A DNA stretch of 41,008 nt from an uncultured Paracoccaceae bacterium. Lineage in GTDB: Bacteria; Pseudomonadota; Alphaproteobacteria; Rhodobacterales; Rhodobacteraceae. This document shows positions 24,649 to 32,244 of this stretch, in pieces; the stretch's first letter is position 1; the number at the start of each line of letters is the position of its first letter. The notes under the pieces are model-generated. The model was not told the DNA's origin, searched no databases, and was given only the letters and a program-made list of their open reading frames with translations. Made by a program: the position numbers and the translations under genes. The DNA lies in contig CANNFE010000017.1 of the NCBI GenBank assembly GCA_947503775.1, positions 1-41,008 of the forward strand, given 5' to 3'.

Positions 24649-26427
24649 TCAGAAGTTCGCCGCGTCCAGCGCCATCACAGGTTCCGCGCCGCTTTGGATG
24701 CGGGCCAGATGCGTGGCTGTCACCGGCAGCTGGCGCGCCATGTAATACCGCCCTGTCGCCAGCTTGGTCTCGTAGAACTCCCGGTCGGACGCGCCACCTT
24801 CAAGGGCTTCCATCGCCGCCTTGCCCATGCGCGCCCACATCAGGCCCATGCAGGTCTGCCCGAAAAGGTGCATGAAATCATAGGACCCCGCGAGTGCATT
24901 GTTTGGGTTCGTCATGCCGTTCTGCATGAAATACATCCCCGCCGTCTGCAGATCCTTCGATGCCGCCTTCAGCGGATCGAGGAAGTCCTTTTTCAGCGCC
25001 TCGTTGCCCTCGTTTTCCTTGATGAAGCTTTTCACCATCTCAAAGAAGGCCATGACCGTCTTGCCGCCATTCTGCGCCAGCTTGCGGCCCACCAGATCGA
25101 GCGACTGGATCCCGTTTGTGCCTTCGTAGATCATGGTGATCCGCGCATCGCGCACGAACTGCTCAAGCCCCCATTCGCGGGTAAAGCCCGATCCGCCCAG
25201 CGTCTGCTGGGCCAGGACCGTCGTCTCAAAGCCCTTGTCGGTCAGGAACCCTTTGAGAACCGGCGTCAGAAGCGAGATCATCGCCTCGGCGTCCGCATCC
25301 TCGTGCCGGTGGCCCTGATCGATCAGCGAAGCGCCCCAGAACGTGAAGGCGCGCGCGCCTTCGACAAAGCTCTTCTGGTCCATCAGGTTCCGCCGCACAT
25401 CGGGATGCACGATGATCGGATCGGCGGGCTTTTCGGGCGCCCGAACGCCCGTCGCATCGCGGCCCTGCAGACGATCCTGCGCAAAGCCAAGCGCGTTCTG
25501 ATAAGCCACCGCGCCCTGCGCATAGCCCTGCAATGCCACGCCCAGACGCGCCTCGTTCATCATGGTGAACATCGCGCGCATGCCCTTGTGCATCTCGCCG
25601 ATCAGGTAGCCCGTCGCGCCGTCATAGTTCATGACGCAGGTGGCGTTGCCGTGGATGCCCATCTTCTTCTCGAGGCCCCCGCAGGACAGCGCGTTCCGCT
25701 CTCCCAGCGATCCGTCCTCCTTGACGAGGAATTTGGGCACGATGAAGAGCGAGATGCCCTTGACCCCTTCGGGACCACCAGGGATCTTGGCGAGGACAAG
25801 GTGAACGACGTTGTCGACCATGTCGTGCTCCCCGGCCGAGATCCAGATTTTCTGTCCCGAGATCTTGTAGGTGCCATCGTCCTGCGGCTCGGCCTTGGTG
25901 CGGATCAGACCCAGATCCGTGCCGCATTGCGGCTCGGTCAGGTTCATCGTGCCGCCCCACTGACCCGAGATCATGTTCGGCAGATAGGTCTGTTTCTGCT
26001 GGTCCGAGCCGTGCACATGGATCGCCGCGCAGGCGCCATGGGTCAGGCCCTGATACATGTTGAACGCCATATTCGCCGACGAAAACATCTCGCCTACCGC
26101 CGTCTGGACCAGATAGGGCAGGCCCTGCCCGCCATAGTCGGGATCGGCGTCGAGCCCCATCCAGCCGCCCTCGCGGACCTGCTCGAACGCCTCCTTGAAG
26201 CCCTCGGGCGTGCGCACCACACCGTTTTCCAGTTCGCAGCCCTGCTCGTCGCCGACGACATTCAAAGGTGCCATGACCTCCATCGCGATCTTGCCCGCCT
26301 CGCCCAGGATGGCATCCGTGAAATCCCGGTCGAGATCCTCGTATCCCGGAATATCCTGCTCGCTCACCTTGAGCATGTCGTGCAGGACGAATTGCATATC
26401 CTTGGTCGGTGCGTCGTAGATCGGCAT
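24649..26427 (-). CDS. Acyl-CoA dehydrogenase, DmdC-like (3-methylmercaptopropionyl-CoA dehydrogenase family)
   Basis: This 592-residue FAD enzyme introduces the double bond into an acyl-Co[22 protein letters not shown] and [11 protein letters not shown] are the FAD/substrate strands and [19 protein letters not shown] the C-terminal catalytic region. An extra C-terminal domain (about residues 470-592, [23 protein letters not shown]) gives the longer AcdA/DmdC size class. The N-terminus [20 protein letters not shown] closely recalls roseobacter DmdC, which acts on methylmercaptopropionyl-CoA, but paralogues act on fatty acyl-CoAs. ATG 26427 is preceded by GGGAGTGAGA. The MerR regulator gene lies 46 bp upstream on the same strand and probably controls it. 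Confidence 0.85.
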   Translation of the reverse strand: MPIYDAPTKDMQFVLHDMLKVSEQDIPGYEDLDRDFTDAILGEAGKIAMEVMAPLNVVGDEQGCELENGVVRTPEGFKEAFEQVREGGWMGLDADPDYGGQGLPYLVQTAVGEMFSSANMAFNMYQGLTHGACAAIHVHGSDQQKQTYLPNMISGQWGGTMNLTEPQCGTDLGLIRTKAEPQDDGTYKISGQKIWISAGEHDMVDNVVHLVLAKIPGGPEGVKGISLFIVPKFLVKEDGSLGERNALSCGGLEKKMGIHGNATCVMNYDGATGYLIGEMHKGMRAMFTMMNEARLGVALQGYAQGAVAYQNALGFAQDRLQGRDATGVRAPEKPADPIIVHPDVRRNLMDQKSFVEGARAFTFWGASLIDQGHRHEDADAEAMISLLTPVLKGFLTDKGFETTVLAQQTLGGSGFTREWGLEQFVRDARITMIYEGTNGIQSLDLVGRKLAQNGGKTVMAFFEMVKSFIKENEGNEALKKDFLDPLKAASKDLQTAGMYFMQNGMTNPNNALAGSYDFMHLFGQTCMGLMWARMGKAAMEALEGGASDREFYETKLATGRYYMARQLPVTATHLARIQSGAEPVMALDAANF

Positions 26428-26473
26428 GGTGGTCTCACTCCCTAAAGTTCGGTGCCGGCGAAAAGTCCGGCGG

Positions 26474-26869
26474 TTATTCTGCGGCGACGCGCGCCCCAAG
26501 CTCGGTCAGCTTTTCGGCGCCCCAGCGCATCTGCTCGCGAAGTTCCTCGATCGCGATCTCAAGCTCGGCCCGCTGCGCTTCCATCTCCTTGAGGTGACGC
26601 TGGGCGACCTCGTAGGTGCGGACAAGCTGTGTCTGCTGGGCGTCGTCCAGATCGTAAAGATCCAGAAGCTGCCGGATCTCTTCCAGGCTGAAGCCAAAGC
26701 GCTTGCCGCGCAGGATCAGCTTGAGCCGTGCGCGATCGCGCTTGGTGAAAAGCCGCTTGGTGCCCTGACGGATCGGGAACAGCAGCTCCTTGGCTTCGTA
26801 AAAGCGCAGCGTCCGGGGCGTTACGTCGAACGCCTCGCACATCTGGCGGATTGTCATCGTCTCGGTCAT
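26474..26869 (-). CDS. MerR-family transcriptional regulator of the acyl-CoA operon
   Basis: The 131-residue protein has the MerR winged-helix head ([27 protein letters not shown], residues 5-31, with wing residues [36 protein letters not shown]). A long coiled coil follows ([26 protein letters not shown]) for dimerisation. There is no metal-binding Cys set, so it fits the fatty-acid/branched-chain catabolism MerR group, where an acyl-CoA or related ligand is usual. ATG 26869 has GAGG 9 bp upstream; ATG 26878 is possible but overlaps that site. As first gene of the minus-strand operon it would be autoregulated through the site at 26949-26970. Confidence 0.85.
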   Translation of the reverse strand: MTETMTIRQMCEAFDVTPRTLRFYEAKELLFPIRQGTKRLFTKRDRARLKLILRGKRFGFSLEEIRQLLDLYDLDDAQQTQLVRTYEVAQRHLKEMEAQRAELEIAIEELREQMRWGAEKLTELGARVAAE

Positions 26870-26948
26870 CTCATCCATCCTCAACGGGTCATGGGTTAGC
26901 ATTCCAGGCCGCTGATCTGAGAAATTTGAGGGCACTCTACAAGCAAGC

Positions 26949-26970
26949 TTGACGTGAAGGTAAACGTAAC
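26949..26970 (-). promoter_or_regulatory. Candidate MerR operator upstream of the acyl-CoA operon
   Basis: The stretch contains two ACGT boxes in inverted outer context (TTGACGT at 26949-26955 and ACGTAAC at 26964-26970), 80-100 bp ahead of the MerR start. ACGT-containing dyads of this kind are known for LiuR-type MerR regulators of branched-chain and fatty acid catabolism. The spacing is imperfect. Confidence 0.35.
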
Positions 26971-27041
26971 GCCGCGTCACGAGGTTTTTGACGAAAGGTC
27001 AATAAAGCTGACGCTAGGTCACCGGAAATAATCCGTCGTGC

Positions 27042-27527
27042 CTAGTACAGGATCAGGGTGAAGGGATCGGGCCGAATCCGCCAGGATCCGCCATCGGGCG
27101 TGGTGAAACTCCAGGCCTTGCCGTCCCAGGGATGGCTGTTCTGAACCCAGACATAGTTCGATGCGGTCGGCACCAGATAAAACGGATCCATCAGGTCCCC
27201 CAGCCGAACCTCACCGATCTTGTCGCCTGGCGCGGCGAAGATCTCGTAAACCACAAAGCCCGGATCGTTCGATGCGATCAGATTGCCCGCATAAGGCACC
27301 AGAAGAAACGCGCCCTCGTCATCGGGGATCGCCTGCCTGCGAAACCCCTCGATGATCCAGGGCTCCGCCTCTGCGCCCGCGCGCACCTCGACGAGATCCG
27401 CCGACAGATCTCCACGCACCGCGATGCCGTCTTCCGTCTCGTAGGACCAGTCGGCGGGCGGCGGCAAAGGCGTGTCCGCCCAAGCGGATCCGGCGGCCAG
27501 CAGGGCCGCGACGACGACGGCTCTCAT
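27042..27527 (-). CDS. Exported hypothetical protein coupled to a MerR gene
   Basis: The 161-residue protein starts with a signal peptide (MRAVVVAALLAAGSAWA, cut before DTPLPPP) and is probably periplasmic. It is rich in aromatic and acidic residues (DWSYETEDGIAVRGDLSADLV, DPGFVVYEIFAAPGDKIGEV, NYVWVQNSHPWDG). I recognise no domain and see no cysteines, membrane segments or catalytic motif. Its start codon overlaps the stop of the upstream MerR gene (ATGA, 27524-27527), so the two are translated together and the regulator probably responds to the same condition in which this protein is needed. Confidence 0.65.
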   Translation of the reverse strand: MRAVVVAALLAAGSAWADTPLPPPADWSYETEDGIAVRGDLSADLVEVRAGAEAEPWIIEGFRRQAIPDDEGAFLLVPYAGNLIASNDPGFVVYEIFAAPGDKIGEVRLGDLMDPFYLVPTASNYVWVQNSHPWDGKAWSFTTPDGGSWRIRPDPFTLILY

Positions 27528-27916
27528 TCCAGGCTCTGCGCCGTCTCGTCGCGCAGATCCTTCAACTCGGTCATCGTCTCTTCAAGCTGAACCTTCTGCT
27601 CGGCCAGCTCCTTGAGCTGCCGGTCCGCGAGATCGATGAAGGCGCGCATCTGCTTGTCGGTGCCTTCCTTCTCGTAGATCAGCAGCCACTGCCGGATATC
27701 CTCCAGCGAAAAACCCCATCGCCGTCCCCGCAGGATCAGCGTCATCCGCGCCAGCTCCTTGGGACCGTAGAACCGGGACCGCCCCTCGCGCTCGGGCGAG
27801 AGCAATTCGATATATTCATAATACCGAAGCGTGCGCGGCGTCACATCGAACCGTGCGCACATCTCCTTGAAGGTCAGGCGGGGCTCTTGCCCGCCGATCT
27901 GTTCTGCGTTGGCCAT
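27524..27916 (-). CDS. MerR-family transcriptional regulator (second copy)
   Basis: The 130-residue protein has the MerR head [32 protein letters not shown] and wing RSRFYGPKELARMTLILRGRRWGFSLEDIRQWLLIYE. A C-terminal coiled coil follows (DLADRQLKELAEQKVQLEETMTELKDLRD). It is clearly a paralogue of the regulator at 26474-26869: the recognition segments [15 protein letters not shown] and the [20 protein letters not shown] wings align. No metal-binding cysteines are placed as in metal sensors. It is divergent from the thioesterase/MATE operon at 28051 (134-bp gap), which is a possible target besides its own downstream gene. Confidence 0.85.
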   Translation of the reverse strand: MANAEQIGGQEPRLTFKEMCARFDVTPRTLRYYEYIELLSPEREGRSRFYGPKELARMTLILRGRRWGFSLEDIRQWLLIYEKEGTDKQMRAFIDLADRQLKELAEQKVQLEETMTELKDLRDETAQSLE

Positions 27917-28050
27917 CTCACATGCTCCCTACCGTCTATGCTAGTGCCATCAGGCCCATCGGACAATCTGCAAGGCGCAATCGGGGTCTTTGACCTTGAA
28001 GCCCGGGCCGCTCGCCCTCACAACGGTCGCCAGCAGAAAAGGGATCCCAC

Positions 28051-28473
28051 ATGACCGACGTGGCAAAACTCGCGCGCCAGTTCATCGAAGCGATCCCGCA
28101 TGCGCGGGCGCTGGGCATGACGCTGACCGAGATCGAGGAAGGCCGCGCGACAATCACGATGGCCTATGACAAGCGCCTTGTGGGCGATCCTGAAACCGGC
28201 GTCATCCATGGCGGGGCTGTCTCGGCGCTGATGGATACCTGCGGCGGCGCCGCCGTGATGTGCCACCCCTCGCAGCCCGTCGGAACGGCGACCATCGATC
28301 TGCGGATCGATTATATGCGCGCGGCGACGCCCGGCCAGACGATCACCGCGCGCGCCGAATGCTATCACGTCACCCGCTCGGTCGCCTTCGTGCGCGCGAC
28401 CGCGACCGACGAGGATGCAGACCGCCCCGTCGCCGCCGCGACCGGCGCCTTTACGATCGAGCGTGCGCCATGA
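28051..28473 (+). CDS. PaaI-family hotdog thioesterase
   Basis: The 140-residue protein has a single hotdog fold. TGVIHGGAVSALMDTCGGAAV is the PaaI/YdiI-type helix with the HGG motif and an acidic catalytic residue (D62 region). GTATIDLRIDYMRAATPGQTITARAECYHVTRSVAFVRATA covers the central strands. Such enzymes hydrolyse acyl-CoA or aryl-CoA thioesters in the cytoplasm; the substrate cannot be assigned. It is the first of three overlapping genes: the next thioesterase starts inside its stop (28470-28473). The start ATG is 15 bp after AAAAGGGA. Confidence 0.85.
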   Translation: MTDVAKLARQFIEAIPHARALGMTLTEIEEGRATITMAYDKRLVGDPETGVIHGGAVSALMDTCGGAAVMCHPSQPVGTATIDLRIDYMRAATPGQTITARAECYHVTRSVAFVRATATDEDADRPVAAATGAFTIERAP

Positions 28474-29015
28474 AGCGACCCGATCCCGTCCAGCAGGTGA
28501 AACAGCGTCGCGACGCCGCGCTCGAGGCGCTGGTCGGCGGCGTGCCTTACATTCAGTTCCTCGGCATCACCTTCGACCGCCGCGGGGACGAGCTGACCGC
28601 GATCCTGCCCTTCGACGACAAGCTCATCGGCAACCCGATCCTACCTGCGCTCCATGGCGGCGTGACAGCCGCCTTTCTCGAGACGACCGCGATCATCGAG
28701 CTTAGCTGGGCGATGCTGTGGGAGGATATCGAGGCCGGCCGGATCGATCCCGATGCAGGCCGCCTGCCGCGCCTGCCCAAAACGATCGACTTCACCGTCG
28801 ATTACCTCCGCTCCGGCCTGCCGCGCGACGCCTATGCCCGCGCGCGCGTGAACCGCTCTGGCCGCCGCTACGCGTCGGTCCATGTCGAGGCGTGGCAGGA
28901 CAACCGCTCGCGCCTCTTCGCCCAGGCCACGGGTCATTTCCTGATGCCCTCTTCACCGGACAAGACCCCGCAGCACGCCCGCGCGCCCGATCACACCAAT
29001 GGCAGAGAGGGCTGA
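28470..29015 (+). CDS. Second PaaI-family hotdog thioesterase
   Basis: The 181-residue protein resembles its neighbour: ALHGGVTAAFLETTAIIELSW corresponds to the HGG helix, with an added insertion (WEDIEAGRIDPDAGRLPRLPKTIDFTVDYLRSGLPRDAYARARVNRSGRRY) in the sheet region. Glu in place of Asp (FLET versus LMDT) at the catalytic position suggests a different substrate, and the two proteins could form a heterodimer, which is inference only. It starts at the ATGA overlap with the first copy, and the MATE gene begins 17 bp before its stop, so all three genes form one unit. Confidence 0.8.
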   Translation: MKRPDPVQQVKQRRDAALEALVGGVPYIQFLGITFDRRGDELTAILPFDDKLIGNPILPALHGGVTAAFLETTAIIELSWAMLWEDIEAGRIDPDAGRLPRLPKTIDFTVDYLRSGLPRDAYARARVNRSGRRYASVHVEAWQDNRSRLFAQATGHFLMPSSPDKTPQHARAPDHTNGREG

Positions 29016-30321
29016 GCCCGTCCCGATCACCAACCGGCGCGTCCTGAGGATCGCCGGTCCGATCGTGCTGTCCAACGCGACGGTCCCGATCCTGGGCCTC
29101 GTCGATACCGGCGTCGTCGGCCAGATGGGCGAGGCCGCGCCAATCGCCGCAGTCGGCGTCGGCGCCGCTATGATCACGGCGATCTACTGGATCTTCGGGT
29201 TCCTGCGCATGGGCACGACCGGCCTTGTCGGCCAGGCCATCGGCGCGGAGAACCGCGACGAGGTCTCGCTTCTGCTGACCCGCGCGCTGCTGATCGGCGG
29301 CGCGGCGGGGCTCGCGCTCATCGCGCTGCAATGGCCGCTCTTTGCCGGAGCCCTGGCGCTCTCGCCCTCCACCCCCCAGGTCGAGGCGCTGGCGCGCGAC
29401 TACATGACGATCCGGATCTGGTCCGCGCCCGCCGCGATCTCGCTTTACGGGCTGACCGGCTGGCTCATTGCGCAGGAACGCACCCGCGCCGTCCTCGTGA
29501 TCCAGCTTTGGATGAACGGGCTTAACATCGCGTTGAGCCTCCTCTTCGTCCTCGGCCTCGGCTGGGGCGTTCCGGGCGTCGCGGCGGCAACGTTCCTCTC
29601 CGAATGGTCCGGCCTCGCGCTGGCCCTCTGGCTCGCGCGGGACGCCTTCGCCCGGCCGGTCTGGCGCGATAGGGGCCGCCTCCTCGAGCCGGACAAGCTC
29701 AAGCGCATGGCCATCGTCAACACCGACATCATGATCCGCTCGGTCCTGTTGCAGGCGATCTTCCTCAGCTTTATGCTGCTGGGCGGCTATTTCGGAGAGG
29801 TCCCGCAAGCGGCGAACCAGATCCTCGTGCAGTTCCTCTTCGTGACCGCCTATGCGATGGACGGCTTCGCCTTCGCGGCCGAAGCCATCGTCGCGCAGGC
29901 GATGGGCGCCAAACGGCCCGGCGCGCTCCGGCGCGGCGCCGGTCTGACCAGCGCCTGGGGCCTCGCGATCTGCACGGTGCTCGCACTTCTCTTCTGGGCT
30001 GCCGGACCGGCCATCATCGACCGCCTGACCACCGCGCCCGAGGTGCAGCAGGCCGCGCGGCTTTATCTGCCCTGGATGATCGCCGCTCCGGTTCTGGGTG
30101 TGGCGGCTTGGATGTTCGACGGCATCTTCATCGGCGCGACCCGGACGGCGGATATGCGCAACATGATGATCCTCTCGGCGCTCGCCTATGCCGCCGCGCT
30201 CTGGCCGCTGATGCAGGCGTTCGAGAACCACGGCCTCTGGATCGCGCTCCTCCTGAGTTTCGTCCTGCGCGGTCTGACGCTCGGCGTGCGCTACCCGGCG
30301 CTCGAGCGGGCCGCCGCCTGA
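28999..30321 (+). CDS. MATE-family multidrug/metabolite efflux transporter (DinF-like)
   Basis: This 440-residue inner-membrane protein has about 12 hydrophobic helices in two related halves, typical of MATE exporters driven by H+ or Na+. The N-terminal RRVLRIAGPIVLSNATVPILGLVDTGVVGQMG matches the DinF branch, and FGFLRMGTTGLVGQAIGA and ILVQFLFVTAYAMDGFAFAAEAIV are the repeat cores. Its substrate is unknown. The gene overlaps the second thioesterase by 17 bp, so it may export an acid released by the thioesterases; that is inference from position. The stop (30319-30321) is followed immediately by the palindrome triplet. Confidence 0.9.
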   Translation: MAERAEPVPITNRRVLRIAGPIVLSNATVPILGLVDTGVVGQMGEAAPIAAVGVGAAMITAIYWIFGFLRMGTTGLVGQAIGAENRDEVSLLLTRALLIGGAAGLALIALQWPLFAGALALSPSTPQVEALARDYMTIRIWSAPAAISLYGLTGWLIAQERTRAVLVIQLWMNGLNIALSLLFVLGLGWGVPGVAAATFLSEWSGLALALWLARDAFARPVWRDRGRLLEPDKLKRMAIVNTDIMIRSVLLQAIFLSFMLLGGYFGEVPQAANQILVQFLFVTAYAMDGFAFAAEAIVAQAMGAKRPGALRRGAGLTSAWGLAICTVLALLFWAAGPAIIDRLTTAPEVQQAARLYLPWMIAAPVLGVAAWMFDGIFIGATRTADMRNMMILSALAYAAALWPLMQAFENHGLWIALLLSFVLRGLTLGVRYPALERAAA

Positions 30322-30397
30322 CACAATTTTCTAGAAAATTGTGCACCCCAAAATCTTCTAGAAGATTTTGCCGACAAGATCCTTCTAGAAGGATCTT
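30322..30397. repeat. Three perfect 22-bp palindromes on a TTCTAGAA core, 27-bp pitch
   Basis: Perfect palindromes lie at 30322-30343 (outer arm CACAATTTTCT), 30349-30370 (CAAAATCTTCT) and 30376-30397 (AAGATCCTTCT). Each is centred on CTAG, and centres are at 30332.5, 30359.5 and 30386.5. The outer arms differ yet each stays fully symmetric. They fill the gap between the MATE stop and the convergent arsC-like stop, whose TAG lies inside the third core. They may act as two-way terminators, or as a repeated protein-binding site. Confidence 0.85.
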
Positions 30398-30738
30398 TCT
30401 CCCAGCAAATCCAGCACCGCCTCGGGCGGGCGTCCGATGACAGCTGTGCCGCCTGAAAAGACGATAGGCCGCTCGATCAAAGCCGGATGAGCCGCCATCG
30501 CCGAGAGCAGCGCCTCGTCATCGCCATCCGCCAGATCCAGATCCCGAAAGAGCGGCTCGCCCGTCCGGATCATCTCGATCGTGTGCACGCCCAGCGCCGC
30601 CCGCGCCTGCCTCAGCTCTTCCACGGTCGGCGGCTGCCGCAGATAGAGCCGCACCTGCGGATGAACCCCCGCCTCCTGCAAGAGCTCCAGCGCCCGCGCC
30701 GATTTCGAGCAATCGGGATTGTGCCAGATCAAGGTCAT
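30385..30738 (-). CDS. ArsC-family reductase-like protein
   Basis: The 117-residue product has the arsenate reductase (glutaredoxin-type) N-terminus [20 protein letters not shown], with the catalytic Cys at 10. It also has the family's C-terminal segment [23 protein letters not shown]. The middle segment [11 protein letters not shown] corresponds to the IRKnE region of ArsC. True arsenate reduction is not assured, since no ars regulator or pump is present. It starts at an ATGA overlap with pyrD (30735-30738) and is the last gene of the DUF952-pyrD-arsC-like unit. Its TAG stop lies in the core of the third TTCTAGAA palindrome. Confidence 0.8.
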   Translation of the reverse strand: MTLIWHNPDCSKSARALELLQEAGVHPQVRLYLRQPPTVEELRQARAALGVHTIEMIRTGEPLFRDLDLADGDDEALLSAMAAHPALIERPIVFSGGTAVIGRPPEAVLDLLGERSF

Positions 30739-31787
30739 GTCCAAAGCGTCGTCTCCGTTCCGGTTGCTTCGCCAACGCGCCCATACCCGTCCCGTTCCAG
30801 CAGGCCATCCAGATCCCGCGCGATCCGCGCCGCAAGCCCCAGCCCGCCATAGACCAGCCCCGTATAAAGCTGCACCGCCGAAGCGCCCGCCTTGATCTTG
30901 GCATAGGCCTGCTCGCCCGACGCCACCCCGCCGACGCCGATCAAGGGCAGCGACGTCCGCCGCGCCAGTCCCGCCAGCACTCGTGTCGACCGCTCGAACA
31001 AAGGCTGGCCCGACAGACCGCCCGCCTCGCCGCGATGGTCGCTGGACAGCCCCTCCCGGTCCAGCGTCGTGTTGGTCGCGACGATCCCGTCGATCCCCGA
31101 CGCCTCCGCCACGCATGCCACATCGTCCAGGGCGCCCTCATCCAGATCCGGTGCGATCTTCAGGAACACCGCCGCAGGCCGCTCCAGCGCGCGGTTCGCC
31201 TCGACCACCCGGGCCAAAAGCGCGGCCAGGGCCTCCGCGCCCTGCAGATCGCGCAGCCGCTCGGTGTTGGGCGACGACACGTTCACCGTCACGAAATCGC
31301 AAAGCGGTCCGCAGCGCTCCAGTACCGCCGCATAATCCCCGGCCCGGTCCGCGCTCTCCTTGTTGGCCCCCAGATTGAGCCCCAGCGGCACCGCGCAGGG
31401 CTGTGCCGCCAGCCGGCGCGCGATCACATCGGCCCCGTCATTGTTGAAGCCAAATCGGTTGATCACGGCGGCATCCTCGGTCAGCCGGAACAGCCGCGGG
31501 CCAGGATTGCCGGGCTGGGGCAGGGGCGTCGCGGCTCCCACCTCGATAAAGCCGAACCCTGCCTGTCCAAGCGGCCCCACGGCCTCTGCATTCTTGTCGA
31601 ACCCCGCCGCCAGACCCACCGGGTTGGGCAGCGCCATCCCCGCCAGATCGACAGCGAGCCGCGCGCTCGTCACCGGCCCTGGACGCGGCACGATCCCGCT
31701 GCGCAGGGCCCGCAGCGCCAGCCCATGCGCCCGCTCGGGATCCAGCCGGTGAAGCGCCGCGAGCGCCGCCCGCTCCAGCACTCTCAT
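30735..31787 (-). CDS. pyrD: Dihydroorotate dehydrogenase (quinone), class 2
   Basis: The 350-residue FMN enzyme oxidises dihydroorotate to orotate in pyrimidine synthesis, passing electrons to quinone at the membrane. The N-terminal helical extension (residues 1-45, [24 protein letters not shown]) is the class 2 membrane-binding part. [28 protein letters not shown] (catalytic Ser) and [36 protein letters not shown] are diagnostic. The usual GTVTP is AATP here ([18 protein letters not shown]), a mild variation. ATG 31787 lies in a 4-bp overlap with the DUF952 gene. Position beside a small ArsC-like gene is common in this family. Confidence 0.93.
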   Translation of the reverse strand: MRVLERAALAALHRLDPERAHGLALRALRSGIVPRPGPVTSARLAVDLAGMALPNPVGLAAGFDKNAEAVGPLGQAGFGFIEVGAATPLPQPGNPGPRLFRLTEDAAVINRFGFNNDGADVIARRLAAQPCAVPLGLNLGANKESADRAGDYAAVLERCGPLCDFVTVNVSSPNTERLRDLQGAEALAALLARVVEANRALERPAAVFLKIAPDLDEGALDDVACVAEASGIDGIVATNTTLDREGLSSDHRGEAGGLSGQPLFERSTRVLAGLARRTSLPLIGVGGVASGEQAYAKIKAGASAVQLYTGLVYGGLGLAARIARDLDGLLERDGYGRVGEATGTETTLWT

Positions 31788-32122
31788 TGCACCCGGTCCG
31801 GCAGGACATGCTGCCCGCCGCTCAGAACCAACCCCTCGTGCCAGCGCACATCGTCCAATCGCAGCGCCCGGTACAGATGCGGAAACAAAGCCCCGCCCCG
31901 CGACGGCTCCCATCTCAGATCCGCCCCCATATCGTCCGTATGGCACGCGCAGATCACCAGATCCGGCGCTCCCGCGAAATGTTTGGCCAGCGTCTCGGCC
32001 ACCTGAGCGGCGGTCGAGAAATGAATGAACCCGTCCGCCAGATCGACCGGCGCCCCCACCGTTTGACCGGCCGAGACGAGATCTGCCCACTCTTCGGGCC
32101 GGAATACCTTGTAAATCAGCAT
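31784..32122 (-). CDS. DUF952-family protein
   Basis: This 112-residue cytoplasmic protein has the DUF952 pattern: [18 protein letters not shown], then [25 protein letters not shown] and [27 protein letters not shown]952 folds resemble ADP-ribosyl-cyclase or glutathione-transferase-like small domains, but no activity is established. GGGAGGG lies just before ATG 32122; a frame extension to 32176 has no ribosome site. Its stop overlaps the pyrD start by 4 bp, so it leads the pyrD unit. A promoter must lie in the 122 bp between it and the divergent 5'-nucleotidase gene. Confidence 0.8.
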   Translation of the reverse strand: MLIYKVFRPEEWADLVSAGQTVGAPVDLADGFIHFSTAAQVAETLAKHFAGAPDLVICACHTDDMGADLRWEPSRGGALFPHLYRALRLDDVRWHEGLVLSGGQHVLPDRVQ

Positions 32123-32244
32123 ATGCCCTCCCTGCCGCGCCCCTGCCGACGGGTCAACCGGCAAAGCTCTTCGCAAACCGGCAACAATGGTGTCATCATC
32201 GCCCGGTATCCCAGGGGGGATGATTCAACAGGAGAGTAAAAAAA

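Noticed and set aside
24568-26445. A 625-codon open frame opposite the acyl-CoA dehydrogenase
   Set aside because: It is antisense to a gene with full catalytic motifs and has no independent support.
30322-30397. CRISPR-like array
   Set aside because: The repeated units are palindromes that differ from each other, spacers are only 5 bp, and no cas genes are present.
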